NCBI GenBank assembly: GCA_005406025.1
Contig: BGZK01002102.1
Coordinates: 1-64,000, forward strand
Reading direction: 5' to 3'
Source of the DNA: Eumeta japonica
Taxonomy: Eukaryota > Arthropoda > Insecta > Lepidoptera > Psychidae
Length of the DNA stretch: 64,000 nucleotides
The notes under the pieces: model-generated
Told to the model about the DNA's origin: nothing
Seen by the model: only the letters and a program-made list of their open reading frames with translations
Database searches by the model: none
Shown: one piece after another, positions 31,836 through 43,126 of the stretch
Numbering within the stretch: position 1 is the stretch's first letter
Layout of the letters: every line of letters starts with the position of its first letter
Position numbers and translations under genes: made by a program

Positions 31836-34610
31836 GTAATCGAAACTCTCACCTCATATTTTAATATCAGCATTTTCCGCGAAACGCCTGAAATAAATAC
31901 CCTGCGGCAGTAGTCCGCGGCGCCTGCGCCAGTAGGCGGTGTATTAGACGGCACGAGTCTTGGGGTCGAACGAAGGTCGATCCGCCTTATTTACCGGAAG
32001 TAGGTATGACTGCAGATCAGTCTTCCACATTCATATGTACTATGTACGTATGTACTACGAAGTATTTTGCATGTGGTTCGTACCTAGCTCGAACGTAGTT
32101 ACTTGCAACTCCTGTTCATAATACGTATCGCCTCTACTACATACTATATAAATCTGCAGCATCTGTCTGTATGTCTCGTCTGTCTGTCTCTGTGTACCTC
32201 GATCTCGATGAAATATGTTTGATGTATGAACAAATGAAGGGCTATATATGATTTCCATACATAATAGTGATGAGCTAAAGAAAGTTCAATTACTCTTTTT
32301 AATTTATTTTAGTGTCCATGTTCATTTATTTCTATATGATGGTGTACCTAATATTGTAAAGAGGTGAAGGATGTATGTTTGTAGATTTGGCTGTGGGGCG
32401 TGGTCTCCAGAACTACTGATTCTCTTCCGATAATTCTGTCACTAAAAGAAAACTACATTATTAAGAGCGTTACAAGATAATTTAAATTATGTTACTGCAA
32501 AGTTTTCAGTAGGATATCACAACAAAGCTAATAGAAGTCTTTTATAAAATATTCTATTACGTACTCATTAAAATACAGCGTAAACTTTAATACAAATTGA
32601 AAACATTAAGACACACGCTAGTTCATTTCTTGCGTTTGTTATAACTGTAAAAACTGATTAGTGTAATAATAGGAATTTCGTTATACTTTTAAGTAAACAA
32701 AATTAATTGATTTCATTGTCACGGGCACTTTTCTGTGATTTAATATTTATTTGGATTTTATATTTCTCAGTATAATACAACGTAGCAGGCATTTTGGTCG
32801 GCGGACGAGTGCTTGTGCCACCGAGCGGCGAACTACGCAGACGTTGCAGTATTGATAACGGTTTTGCCTTGTAAGACCATTTTTTATTTCGCTTATTTCT
32901 TCTTTTCGCATTAAGATGACATTTAATAATAAACACCTATTTGTATTAAGTCACATATAAGTCACTGCAACTCGATAACGGCCGGAAATGCTATTACAGA
33001 ACTGTTATAAGTACGCCGATATGCGGGTGCGAAGTTCACCAAATTATTCTTTCTATAAATAAAGTATTGAGTCACAACGATGTTAACTTATGAGAGAATT
33101 GCTGTAGTTTGTACTTATGGCTCAAGTAAATTGTGTATGTATATATTTTAGGATACGATTTATCGTCAGAACGGCTCGTGTGGACAGTTTGAAGTAGGTA
33201 CATGTTGTTCACTGCCAGAGGAAACCCTCACGACGGCATCGTCTTCTGGTGTGCACACGTGTCCATTTTAATTCTATCTACATAATGGTGATGATTGTCG
33301 TTAAGGAGTTTCGTTCCCTTGTATGCCTTCATACTCCATGTCCAGTCACGTTCGGCTCGTCCATGACCTTAATTAGGTACCTATCTCGTTTTGGAACCGT
33401 CAAAAACTTGACAATTCCACATTTGTTATAAACTTTCCTCAACATATCTCATATTTTAGAGATTTCTTATTTGATTTTGGGGAGTTTCCTAATATATCTT
33501 CCAAATTCGAAATCCAATACCCCGAAAAATTAAAATGAGAACATCATAGACTATGCTGATTCAAAAAGAATCAATAAAATCAGTTCTGAGAACCTCTTAT
33601 TGTTTTTTGAAAGCAGTTAAAAATATCCTCTTATTTGTAAATAGTACAATGCAATCAAATTAATTAAACAAATGTAAAATTTGTTAATTCTTTACGTTAT
33701 TACGAAAAATTTATTATACATTGTAGCTTTGAAAGTAAATATCTATGTACTGTCTGTGTATTCTTATATTTATGGTAATGAATAAAAAATTATAATTTGG
33801 TAAAAACTTCAAGGAAAATAACCAAAATTTACAAATTGTCAATAAGTATTTTCTATAATTTTGGCACAATAAATTAGGCGTCAGACAATGATGGCCGACA
33901 ATATACAATATATAGAAAAATGTTATTTACAGATTATGCAGAGGGATATTAGTAGGAATTAAAAATATTTTTTTCGTGTTTTTTTTTATTATTGTATTAA
34001 AATCAATCAAATACCCAGAAAGATGAGGGTCAGAACAAAAGACACAGAAACCACGCGCTAACTCATCGACTGCTGAAGCCGAAATTAGGGCCTCGATACA
34101 TAATTACCATAACTTTGTTATAGAACATTAAGACTTTGTTCCTATGGCATGCAACGAAGCGCCTATTTTATTTAATCTTTGTATTATTTCGTTTCTTTGA
34201 TTGTGTAATTTTCCAATGTTAAAATTCTACCATAGTCCATAAAATTTTCTTTACGTTCGTTTAAAAAATAATTTTGGCAACTTTAGTTTCAAACATATTT
34301 TGATTTGGAATATTGATATCGTTTTTATCAAATACTTTCATATGAAATGTCATTTATTTTGACTCTCATTAGTAGTTTCTATTTATTATTTATAGTATAT
34401 GTATGTAATTTCCAAAATTGCTAGAAAAGTCAAGTTTTAGGCTCGGTTATTAATAAAAATACGTAAACTTCTTAATCCAGATCGGATTCATTTAAGATCA
34501 TATAAAAAACTGAGACTTTGAGATGGAAGTCGGGACAGTATAAAAAATCCATTGATTGTACCAAACTATAATTTAAAATAAACATTACAATAATCCATTA
34601 GAGTAGATAT
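31836..34610. other. 3'-flank of BEN copy X
   Basis: Non-coding and pairs inverted with 60,164-63,050 throughout. Blocks in it recur in all units (for example 33,140-33,420 with 5,090-5,330, 16,110-16,360, 44,340-44,600 and 61,430-61,690). The repeated frame containing FRSLVCLHTPCPV is conserved at DNA level only: ends and starts vary. Confidence 0.6.
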
Positions 34611-34755
34611 TCATTCCGACGTCACTTCTGCAGCTGCGCCTTCTTGGAGGTCTTTATCGGCAGCGCTCGCTTCTAGAGTCCTCTGTCTTTGCTTCTTCTG
34701 CATTTGCAATTTCAACATCTTGTTCTCGTCCGCACATTTGGTTGTGATTGCACTC
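34611..34755 (-). CDS. BEN copy X exon E (terminal)
   Basis: After TTGCAG|, the frame reads SAITTKCADENKMLKLQMQK, continues with KQRQRTLEASAADKDLQEGA and ends EVTSE-stop. It is a charged, probably helical tail after the BEN fold. Identical frame in Y and Z. Confidence 0.75.
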
Positions 34756-37700
34756 CTGCAAGCGACGAGATTATACTTTGTTACTCTTTCAATATACTAT
34801 ATCTATAATCCTAACAAATTTCCAGTTAGATTTTATAGATCTACGTAATTTTCTTCAAATAAACTGTTTTACAGCAGTAGGTGCAACCCATGTGAAATGT
34901 TTGTGACCCCAGCGCTCCCTCGCCTCTTGCTTATTACGTTGTTAGCGCTGTCAGCGAAGTATTCACTAAGAACTGTGTAATGAAAATTGTGTTTATTGAA
35001 AAAATATACACATCATATTTTTTTTCCCACTCCCTGGACTCAAGAGAAATGGTTCTGAAAGTTTTTAACATTGAACATTTGAGAATTATACATATGAATA
35101 ATTTAAAATTGAAAAAAAACGTGGACCGAATTTAATTGATAATTGGTGTGTGAGTACGTCACTCAAACCACCAAAAATTTCATTGCCCAGCTAACGATAT
35201 AAACTTTCGAGTGAGTTTGCTCAGTGACAGCCGACCCCTACACTCCTCGTGTCAACTAGTGCATTTCTTCCACGCTTTTCGTTTAAAATCTAACAAATAT
35301 TTGCGTTGTTAATGAACATTTACAATCTCACATTTTCAGGCCGTATAGGGTTAGTATAGGGCTACAAGATTTTTTTAGGGTTCCTCAACGTTGTAGGAAA
35401 ATGAATCCTCATAGGATAGCTTGGTTGGCCGTCTGTTCGTTAGATGAGAGATGCGAGAGGTATCGAGTTGTGATTAACACTACATGCTTAAATATGGGGT
35501 CCCACGGAGCTGTTAAAACTCAATGCTCTAAATGAACGTAATCAAAAATTACGGTCAAAACACGGCCATAAGGCATTAAATGCTTTATATTTTGAAAGTC
35601 GCAAGTAAAACCAACCTATAGAGTTATAGACCTAGAATTATGAAATTTGGTAAAAAAACAATATTTTTTTGTGAATCTCACATTTATTACAAAATGTGAA
35701 CCGAACCGACAACTAAATAAAGAGACAAATAAATAAATTAATACTGCATTATCATCTATTTGTGAGCTATTTGCATTTTAAATTTGAATATAACTACTAA
35801 CAAATGAAGCCCCATCTAATTTAGTTGAATAAAGGTTTGCGAAAATTGTATTTTCCAAGTGATTAAGGAAAGAGAATACTACGCAGTAAACACACTAATG
35901 AATATTTTATTTGTTTGTTAGATAACAATCTATTGTATTAAATCAACAATAACATTATTACCTTGTCTACACATTAATATGAAAAATTTTAACTTAAAAT
36001 TTAATCATACCAGCACTAAAGTAACGTACAATTATACTTTAAAAAGGAGAAATGTCTTCACATAAGAAGATTAGAAAGGAAGAGAATTTTTTAGGAAGAC
36101 TATTATCTTACGAATACCAACTGTATGTATGTCTAAATCCGGCCAGAAGAAATTTACTCCGCATTCCTCCGCTTTTAATTAAAAGCCACAAAAAAAAACA
36201 CTGAAAACATCGTACCTGACCAGACTTCCTTTGACGTGGCTGTTGGCCGTGACCGTCATCACGATGTCGGCGACCTTCTCGGGGTCTAGGCACAGTTTGG
36301 CCGGCTTGGACAGAAAGGCCGGAGAAGCTTTACCCGTCAGCGAGTGCGTCGCTAATGTGCTACAGGCGAAAGGAGACAATAATAGTTGGGGGTTTCAAAA
36401 TAAGGCTGATGTCCACGATTTTTAAAACTCACCGTCGAGAGAACACTGCCATGAGTAGTTTTCGGGTCGCCATCGTGTATGACTTCCAATTGATTTTAGA
36501 GTAGACCTCTTTTGGTACTAGTGTCGTTCCAGCACCGATAGGAACCTAAGGATCACAAATGATGAGGTAAGATGAATATGTTTTTATTTAGTAACTGACA
36601 TGTATGGGAGAGTTTTTAACGTGTAACGCATTTGACACATTTTAATCGAAAAAAGGACCTCCTTTAGAACAAATGCGTAATACACCCATGAAGAGCAATG
36701 AACTAATTTTCATTTACGGTTCGCCTACGACTTATTCATTTCTACATCATAACACCAATTTTACAAATAAATTGTTATTTATTAAAAGATTCAGATTGAG
36801 TTGAAGTTCTTGAATTGAGGTTCTTGTTCTAATGTCATTCAATTATGAATAGAAGAGTAAGGATACAGTCTTCTTTAAATATGAAATTATATTATCGAAA
36901 ATAAAAATGTAGAGAAATATAAAAAGAACAATTCTCACCATTTCTTTCAGTTCGCTATAGGAATTGTTTAATGAATTTTCTGTCTTCTTGCACTTATCTT
37001 TGAACCGATCGTCACTCTCATTTTCCTGGTTTGTTCCAAGTTCGCCATGTGGACTACATCTTTCCGCTATTTCTATATAATTACGAGATCTGTCCCGTAT
37101 CGCTTCTGTAGTCAGGGGCGTTCCTTGATTTAGTTCATTCACAGATTTTTCATCGCCACCATGCAACGTATCAAATGCCACGCCTTCCACATTATAAGCA
37201 GGAAAATCAGGCGATTGAGACTTGCATGATTCTTTTCCGGCTCCCAACAACGTTGTCATTAGATTGCTTGACAAAGTTTTTAATTTTTGTACCGTCTCTT
37301 TTATGGTTTTCATCTCTCTTTTTATTTCAGATATTTCCGAAGAGGCTTTCAAGGGCATTTTTATTTTTGCGATATTTATTTTCCCTTTATCATCGCTTTT
37401 ATGAAGTGTGCTACACTTAGCGTATTTCTGAAAAAAATTCGAGTTGCTTGCATCACTTCTGCCCAGATCGTAAGTTTGTCTTTCTAATATCTTCTTTAAT
37501 AACCGATGGGGTGTCCGACGTGTCGACAACGCTGGCTTCAGTCTTGGCTGTTTCTTTCCTTTCTGTTTGCTATAATTTTTCGTTGGCCGTGTTTTTATCT
37601 TTTTGAGTGGTAACTGTGAATATAAAATTTTGTTTAATAAAATGTTTAATACTTTGTAACGGATTCACTAGGTTTTAAGGGGTTATCTATACGCAACTAA

Positions 37701-38282
37701 GAAACTAGTAAACGGTCACAAGCAGACCAAAGTCGTGATAGTCCTTATATATTCTTAATAACATGCAGATATACTAAATCATCATGGTTTTATATATGAA
37801 AATTTATTCCCTTGTGATTGTATTACTTTAGGGCATTTTTCAGACTTTCTCAAAATCTTGTATTTTAGTTTGAGAATCTTGGACTTTAAGTCATCCTTAC
37901 TCAGTAAGAGTTAAGCGCCACCGATCAATAAGGTGAAATCGTCCGCGACCGACAGCTTAACATGCTGTCTGAGGTACTGACTGAGTGGTTTGATTTGTTC
38001 AATTCGCTGGTAGTCAGGATTCGATCCCGATCAATATCTTTATTCGAAATAATCTTTTACATTTTACCACAATTTTCCATCTCTAAATCATGTTGTAAAC
38101 TTTTCCAGGCTTACCTCGCTCTCGCTGTCAGAGCTCGACTGCTGGTCTGGCGCCCACGGGACCCGCTACTCGAGTAATCCCCGGCTCCAGATCGTTTGTT
38201 GTCTCCGAATTGACGCGGCCATTCTTAGCGAGACGGCAAAGGTCTTCGATGGTGTTACGATCGTCTAGCAAAATCACATAAA
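34611..38282 (-). CDS. BEN-domain protein gene, copy X (best preserved)
   Basis: Five exons on the minus strand: A 38,282-38,115, B 37,613-36,939, C 36,545-36,433, D 36,359-36,216, E 34,755-34,611. All introns are GT/AG and exon phases match from B to E (0, 2, 2), giving an open frame of 358 codons plus stop. Exons C-D encode a BEN fold, starting VPIGTG/AGTTLVPKEVYSKI-type sequence, with RKLLMAVFSR, ATHSLTGKASPAF and DPEKVADIV. BEN proteins act in the nucleus as DNA-binding repressors or boundary factors (Insensitive and Elba types in flies). Exon B gives a basic, lysine-rich start and a coiled coil. Exon A carries two single-base deletions, so the full frame is broken unless translation starts later. 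Upstream first exon not attached on this strand: the inversion junction at about 39,885 cuts intron 1. Confidence 0.75.
34756..36215. other. Intron D/E of copy X
   Basis: About 1.5 kb. Shorter than in Y and Z because it lacks a ~310 bp block (Z 57,780-58,095) and the ~580 bp inverted-repeat element (empty site near 35,800). Confidence 0.7.
36216..36359 (-). CDS. BEN copy X exon D (BEN fold, second half)
   Basis: 144 nt, CTGTAG| to |GTACGA. Reads TLATHSLTGKASPAFLSKPA, then KLCLDPEKVADIV and NSHVKGSLVR. The most GC-rich stretch of the gene. Confidence 0.85.
36433..36545 (-). CDS. BEN copy X exon C (BEN fold, first half)
   Basis: 113 nt, CCTTAG| to CG|GTGAGT, phase 0 to 2. Reads VPIGAGTTLVPKEVYSKINW, then KSYTMATRKLLMAVFSR. 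Typical opening of a BEN domain. Confidence 0.85.
36939..37613 (-). CDS. BEN copy X exon B, intact
   Basis: 675 nt, TTCACAG| to ATG|GTGAGA, open through all 225 codons. Residues 1-50 are basic (LPLKKIKTRPTKNYSKQK) and include RTPHRLLKKILERQTYDL, a possible nuclear-localisation and helical segment. Residues about 91-125 (EISEIKREMKTIKETVQKLK) have heptad spacing suggesting a coiled coil. It ends SLNNSYSELKEM. The first Met is at residue 86. No recognised domain besides the coiled coil. Its counterpart in Z is frameshifted near the end, and only the last 18 codons remain in Y. Confidence 0.75.
38115..38282 (-). pseudogene. BEN copy X exon A, frameshifted
   Basis: TTTACAG| to GAG|GTAAGC. Starts YVILLDDRNTIED in the phase expected after exon 1, but a G-run of four (five would keep the frame) shifts it before the acidic end, and a second one-base loss follows. 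In the unshifted frame the end would read QQSSSDSESE, as in Z. Confidence 0.7.
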
Positions 38283-38745
38283 CTGTAAAATGTCTAACAT
38301 CTGTCTTTCCATGAAGTCATAGAAAATGCATTCAACATAAATGTTCATAATTTGCTATTAGTATAGTCGCACGTTCGTTAAGCGGGACAAACGTCTCATT
38401 TAGCCATTTTTATATCGTAAGCGCTTGCCCGTCTTGTTTATCGTTAACTCAATGTCAATTCGTTGAATTAAAAAAATATATATCACAACGAATGAAAACT
38501 ATTCATTCGCTAGTGCAGCTTAAATCCATTTTTTTTTAAATAAAAATTTACGGGATTCAAAAATTTTATTTGAGTTTTCTATACCCCTCACACTCTTAAC
38601 AGCTTACTGTTACATTGCTGGTTTCCCTGAACTTGGCCTAAGTACATATTACATTTATGGTAACTCCTTCTCAGAAAACAATAACATGATACTTTAACGT
38701 CCAAAAATCTCTTTTACAACCTGTTGTTTGTCGTTTTATTCTATA

Positions 38746-39824
38746 CTAGCTGCGCTCCGCGGACTCACCCCCGTGGTAATGGAAAATTGTGATATTAGTG
38801 ATAGAAAGTATTTTATTTATTCGTCAATTTTTCAATGTTTCTATATTATTCTGCTATTCAGTACTGAGACAAATCCCACAAATTAAAAATCATGAAAATC
38901 GGTTTGAGCCGTTCTTCAGTTATAGGTGTTCGGACAATTATATTGTGCAATGTATGTAAATTGGATCTAAGTATTTTTTATGATGATCTCACTAATATGT
39001 ATTACAGGTATTACAAACGCTATAGTTTGTAAGGATAGATAGGTACGGAAGTATATGATGATTGATGGTAATGCAAAAGTTATAGGTGGCTACTGCCATA
39101 TACTCCTATAGACTATGTTAAACGATTTATTTTGTGTGTATAAACATGTGCAGATTTTGCGATTTAGAAACGCGTGAGCAAGCCACATAGAGCTGGGCGT
39201 GGGAAAAAACATTGCGTGTCAAATGTATGCCTGCTACCTTTATGGCCTGACCCTGCCGCCGGACCGCACCATAATATCGTGCACTCGCTTGTCTATCGTC
39301 ATAACTATTCAAATATTTGTCCAAATGATGTAGTGTGAATGACAAAGTTTATCGGCTTTAAACACCAGATGCGATAAAAGTATTTATTTTGATATAAGGA
39401 TCAATTTGTTACTATCAAATGTGCGTTAGAAATAAATAATCAATTATTTATAGTATTTATGGTTCACTATTTTGGCGTTAATGACTTACACATAAAAGAT
39501 AGATATATGCTGTCTTTTTATGGGACTATTTAAGATAAACGTTTCCATTATATATTATATACATGTAATTTTAACAGTTTTTGCGGCGCCTCGACAGAAT
39601 AGTACGCAGATGAAAGATTTTTCCCTACTTACTTGACACTTATCGCTATATTTTGGATAATTCACACTATATCTTTATAAATTATAGCCTATCTGTTATT
39701 CTGATGTGTAAGCTATATTATAGTAAAGTGTACTCAAAATCCATTTAGTAGTTTTTGCGTGAAAGAGTATCAAACATACATCCATTCTTACAAACATTCG
39801 CGGTTATAATATATATTAGTAGGA
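38746..39824 (-). mobile_element. Helitron, X arm
   Basis: Minus orientation: begins TCCTACTAATAT (at 39,824) and ends GCGCAGCTAG (at 38,746), inserted between A and T, with a GC hairpin (CCGCGG) near the 3' end. About 1,079 bp. It contains a fragment of helicase (39,127-39,345). The inverted partner is at 54,028-55,102, at the same place in intron 1, so the insertion predates the arm duplication. Confidence 0.8.
39127..39345 (-). pseudogene. Helitron helicase C-terminal fragment
   Basis: Reads GQAIKVAGIHLTRNVFSHAQ followed by LYVACSRVSKSQNLHMFIH, the terminal helicase motif (Q-L-Y-V-A-x-S-R) of Pif1-like Helitron proteins. It lacks the Rep and other helicase motifs, so the element is non-autonomous. 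In the partner at 54,502-54,684 the frame is broken before this motif. Confidence 0.8.
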
Positions 39825-39879
39825 TATCCGTGTTTTTGTTTCGTTAGTTGACTTTGCTAAAATCTTTTTTTTATTTAAT

Positions 39880-39886
39880 GCACAGT
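39880..39886. other. Inversion junction between copies X and Y
   Basis: Left of here the sequence is the inverse of 53,975-54,027 (intron 1). From 39,886 on it equals the end of exon B in the forward sense. A few bases (ATGCACAG) at the join match neither side clearly. Confidence 0.7.
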
Positions 39887-40326
39887 GCAAGAAGACAGAA
39901 AACTCATTAAACAATTCCTATAGCGAACTGAAAGAAATGGTGAGAATTATTCTTTTCTCTACATTTTTATTTTCGACAATATAATTTCATACTTAAAGAA
40001 GACTGTATCCTTACTCTTCTATTCATAATTGAATGACATTAGAACAAGAACCTCTATTCAAGAACTTCAACTCAATCTGAATCTTTTAATAAATAACAAT
40101 TTATTTGTAAAAAATGGTGTTATGATGTAGAAATGAATAAGTCGTAGGCGAACCGTAAATGAAAATTAATTCATTGCTCTTCATGGGTGTATTACGCATT
40201 TGTTCTAAAGGAGGTCCTTCTTTCGATTAAAATGTGTCAAATGCGTTACACGTTAAAAACTCTCCCATACATGTCAGTTACTAAATAAAAACATATTCAT
40301 CTTACCTCATCATTTGTGATCCTTAG

Positions 40327-40439
40327 GTTCCTATCGGTGCTGGAACGACACTAGTACCAAAAGAGGTCTACTCTAAAATCAATTGGAAGTCATACACGAT
40401 GGCGACCCGAAAACTACTCATGGCAGTGTTCTCTCGACG
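40327..40439 (+). CDS. BEN copy Y exon C
   Basis: 113 nt with the same frame as X exon C (VPIGAGTTLVPKEVYSKINW). Intact sites on both sides. Confidence 0.75.
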
Positions 40440-40507
40440 GTGAGTTTTAAAATCGTGGACATCAGCCTTATTTTGAAACCCCAACTATTATTGTCTCCTG
40501 CCTGTAG

Positions 40508-40650
40508 CACATTAGCGACGCACTCGCTGACGGTAAAGCTTCTCCGGCCTTTCTGTCCAAGCCGGCCAAACTGTGCCTAGACCCCGAGAAGGTCGCCGAC
40601 ATCGTGATGACGGTCACGGCCAACAGCCACGTCAAGGGAAGTCTGGTCAG
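40508..40650 (+). pseudogene. BEN copy Y exon D, one-base deletion
   Basis: Missing one G after HSLT; X and Z have GGG where Y has GG. The rest of the exon agrees with X. Confidence 0.8.
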
Positions 40651-41365
40651 GTACGATGTTTTCAGTGTTTTTTTTTGTGGCTTTAAATTAAAAGCGGAGG
40701 AATGCGGAGTAAATCTCATCCGGCTGGATTTAGACATACATACAGTTGGTATTCGTAAAAAATTGTCTTAAAATTTAATCATTGAAATTCTGATATTTCG
40801 TTTAATGTTTTATGAGACTGTTAAGCACAATATTTGTGCTCATAGATCGACAAGTAGAGCATATAATTAGGGAGCGCAAAATAAAAGTGCAAATTTGAAA
40901 ATATAAATTAAATGTTGCCTTATATTTTTATAAAGAACCTATTGAATTGTCAGAAATTTTAAATGAACAAATACGTAGAACACTTGAGATTTGTTACTTG
41001 TGCAATCAAATTTTATGTTTATTTAAAATTATGATAATATTGAACGTTAAAATTATACAATCTCATTCTTTTAAAATTACTCTTCCTTTCTAATCTTCTT
41101 ATGTAAAGACATTTCTCCTTCTTAAAGTATAATTCTACATTACGTAAGTGCGGGTATGATTAAATTTTAAGTAAAGGTTTCATATTAATGTGTCGATAAG
41201 GTATTAATATTATTGTTGATTTAATACAATAGATCGTTATCTAACAAACAAATAAAATATTAATTAATGTGTTTACTGCGTAATGTTCTCTTTCCTTAAT
41301 CACTTGGAAAATACAATTTTCGCAAACCTTTATTTAACTAAATTAGATGGGGCTTCATTTCTTAT

Positions 41366-41930
41366 AGTCTAAGATCCGAACTTAAATCGACCTTCATCGA
41401 GCTGATAATAGAATGATACATATTTTGTAATAAATTTCGTATATTAGAAAATATATTAAAAATGGGTTTGCTAAAAAAATCCTGGATAGACTATTTTTAA
41501 TTATTTTTTAAAAAATATTTTTTTATTAAATGTTGCAACATCAAGATAATAAGAAAATTTTTATCCTTACTTAAAGTATAAAACGTATAGAATGTGCAGC
41601 CGACTCGGTTGTCAGGTAGAAACAAGTATGTCGAAGCCAGTTATCTTCACTTGATTGGATAATAGATAAAACATTTTTTATCATTAAAATTATAAAAAAA
41701 ATTATATCAATATAAGCGGTGTATTATTGCAAACACGTTGATATAGGGTTGCCTGCAAAAAATCCGGTCCGGTTTAAAATATTTTTAAAAATAATTAAAA
41801 ATAGTCTGTCCAGGATGTTTTTAAAAAATCCATTTTTTAATATATTTTCTAATATAAGAAATTTGTTATAAGAAATGTTTCATTCTATTAGCAGCTCGGT
41901 GAAGGTCGACCGAAGTTCGGATCTTCTACT
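41366..41930. mobile_element. ~565 bp terminal-inverted-repeat element (Y)
   Basis: Inverted ends of at least ~150 bp: AGATCCGAACTTAAATCGAC at the left is mirrored by GTCGACCGAAGTTCGGATCT at the right, and ATTTTTAATATATTTTCTAATAT is mirrored further in. AT-rich centre, no coding capacity. Present at the same place in Z (58,386-58,969) and absent in X, so the target is known to within about 10 bp (TTGTTAG near 35,800). MITE/foldback type; superfamily unknown. Confidence 0.8.
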
Positions 41931-42981
41931 AATAGTAGTTATATTTGAATTTAAAATGGAAATAGCTCACAAATAGATGATAATGCAGTATTAATTTATT
42001 TATTTGTCTCTTTCTTTAGTTGTCGGTTCGGTTCACATTTTGTAATAAATGTGAGATTCACTAAAAAATATTGTTTTTTTACCAAATTTCATAATTCTAG
42101 GTCTATAGCTCTATAGGTTGGTTTTACTTGCGACTTTCAAAATATAAAGCATTTAATGCCTTATGGCCGTGTTTGACCGTAATTTTATATTACATTCGTT
42201 TAGAGCATTGAGTTTTTTACAGTTCCATGGGACCTCAGATTTAAGCATGTAGTGTTAATCACAACTCGATACCGCTCGCACCTCTCATCTAACGAACAGA
42301 CGGCCAACCAAGCTATCATATAAGGATTCATTTTTCCTATAACGTTGAGGAACCCTAAAAAAATCTTGTAGCCCTATACTAACCCTATACAGCCTGACAA
42401 TGTGAGATTGTAAATGTTTATTAACAATGCAAATATTTGTTAGATTTTAAACGAAAAGCGTGGAGGAAATGCACTAGTTGACACGAGGAGTGTAGGGGGG
42501 TCGGCTGTCACTGAGAAAACTCACTTGAAAGTTTATATCGTTAGCTGGGCAATGAAATTTATGGTGGTTTGAGTGACGTACTCACGCACCAATTATCAAT
42601 TAAATGCGGTCCACGTTTTGTTTTCAATTTTAAATTATTCATATTTATAATTCTCAAATGTTCAGTGTTAAAAACTTTCAGAACCATTTCTCTTGAGTCC
42701 AGGGAATGGGAAAAAAATATGATGTGTATATTTTTTCAATAAACACAATTTTTATTACACAGTTCTTAGTGAATACTTCGCTGACAGCGCTAACAACGTA
42801 ATAAGCAAGAGGCGAGGGAACGCTGAGGTCACAAACATTTCACTTGGGTTGCACCTACTGCTGTAAAACAGTTTATTTGAAAAGAAAATTACGTAGATCT
42901 ATAAAATCTAACTGGAAATTTGTTAGGATTATAGATATAGTATATACAAAGAGTAACAAAGTATATTCTCGTCGCTTGCAG

Positions 42982-43126
42982 GAGTGCAATCACAACCAAA
43001 TGTGCGGACGAGAACAAGATGTTGAAATTGCAAATGCAGAAGAAGCAAAGACAGAGGACTCTAGAAGCGAGCGCTGCCGATAAAGACCTCCAAGAAGGCG
43101 CAGCTGCAGAAGTGACGTCGGAATGA
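42982..43126 (+). CDS. BEN copy Y exon E
   Basis: 145 nt, TTGCAG| to TGA. Same frame as X exon E. A longer frame upstream in another phase (from 42,844) is not conserved. Confidence 0.7.

Larger units (their letters stand above)
39886..43126 (+). pseudogene. BEN-domain gene, copy Y (5'-truncated)
   Basis: Plus strand, starting inside exon B at the inversion junction. Exons: B-end 39,886-39,939 (CKKTENSLNNSYSELKEM), C 40,327-40,439 (intact), D 40,508-40,650 (143 nt, one G lost in SLTG/KASP, which shifts the frame), E 42,982-43,126 (intact). Splice sites are all kept. By chance the bases before TGCAAG form CACAG, a usable acceptor. Exons 1 and A are absent because the inversion cut them away. 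Intron D/E carries the ~565 bp inverted-repeat element. Cannot make a full protein. Confidence 0.75.

Noticed and set aside
33249..33431. Recurrent frame with FRSLVCLHTPCPVTFGSSMTLI in five places
   Set aside because: DNA-level repeat of the 3'-flank. Starts and ends differ between copies, there are no splice sites or upstream signals, and some copies are interrupted. Kept as a repeat, not a gene.
36179..36425. Frames overlapping exon D of X on both strands (and equivalents at 40,468-40,737 and 57,460-57,777)
   Set aside because: Shadows of the BEN exon. Only the frame joined by the C/D splice phases matches the BEN fold.
37175..37487. Plus-strand frames opposite X exon B
   Set aside because: Antisense shadows of the 225-codon minus frame.
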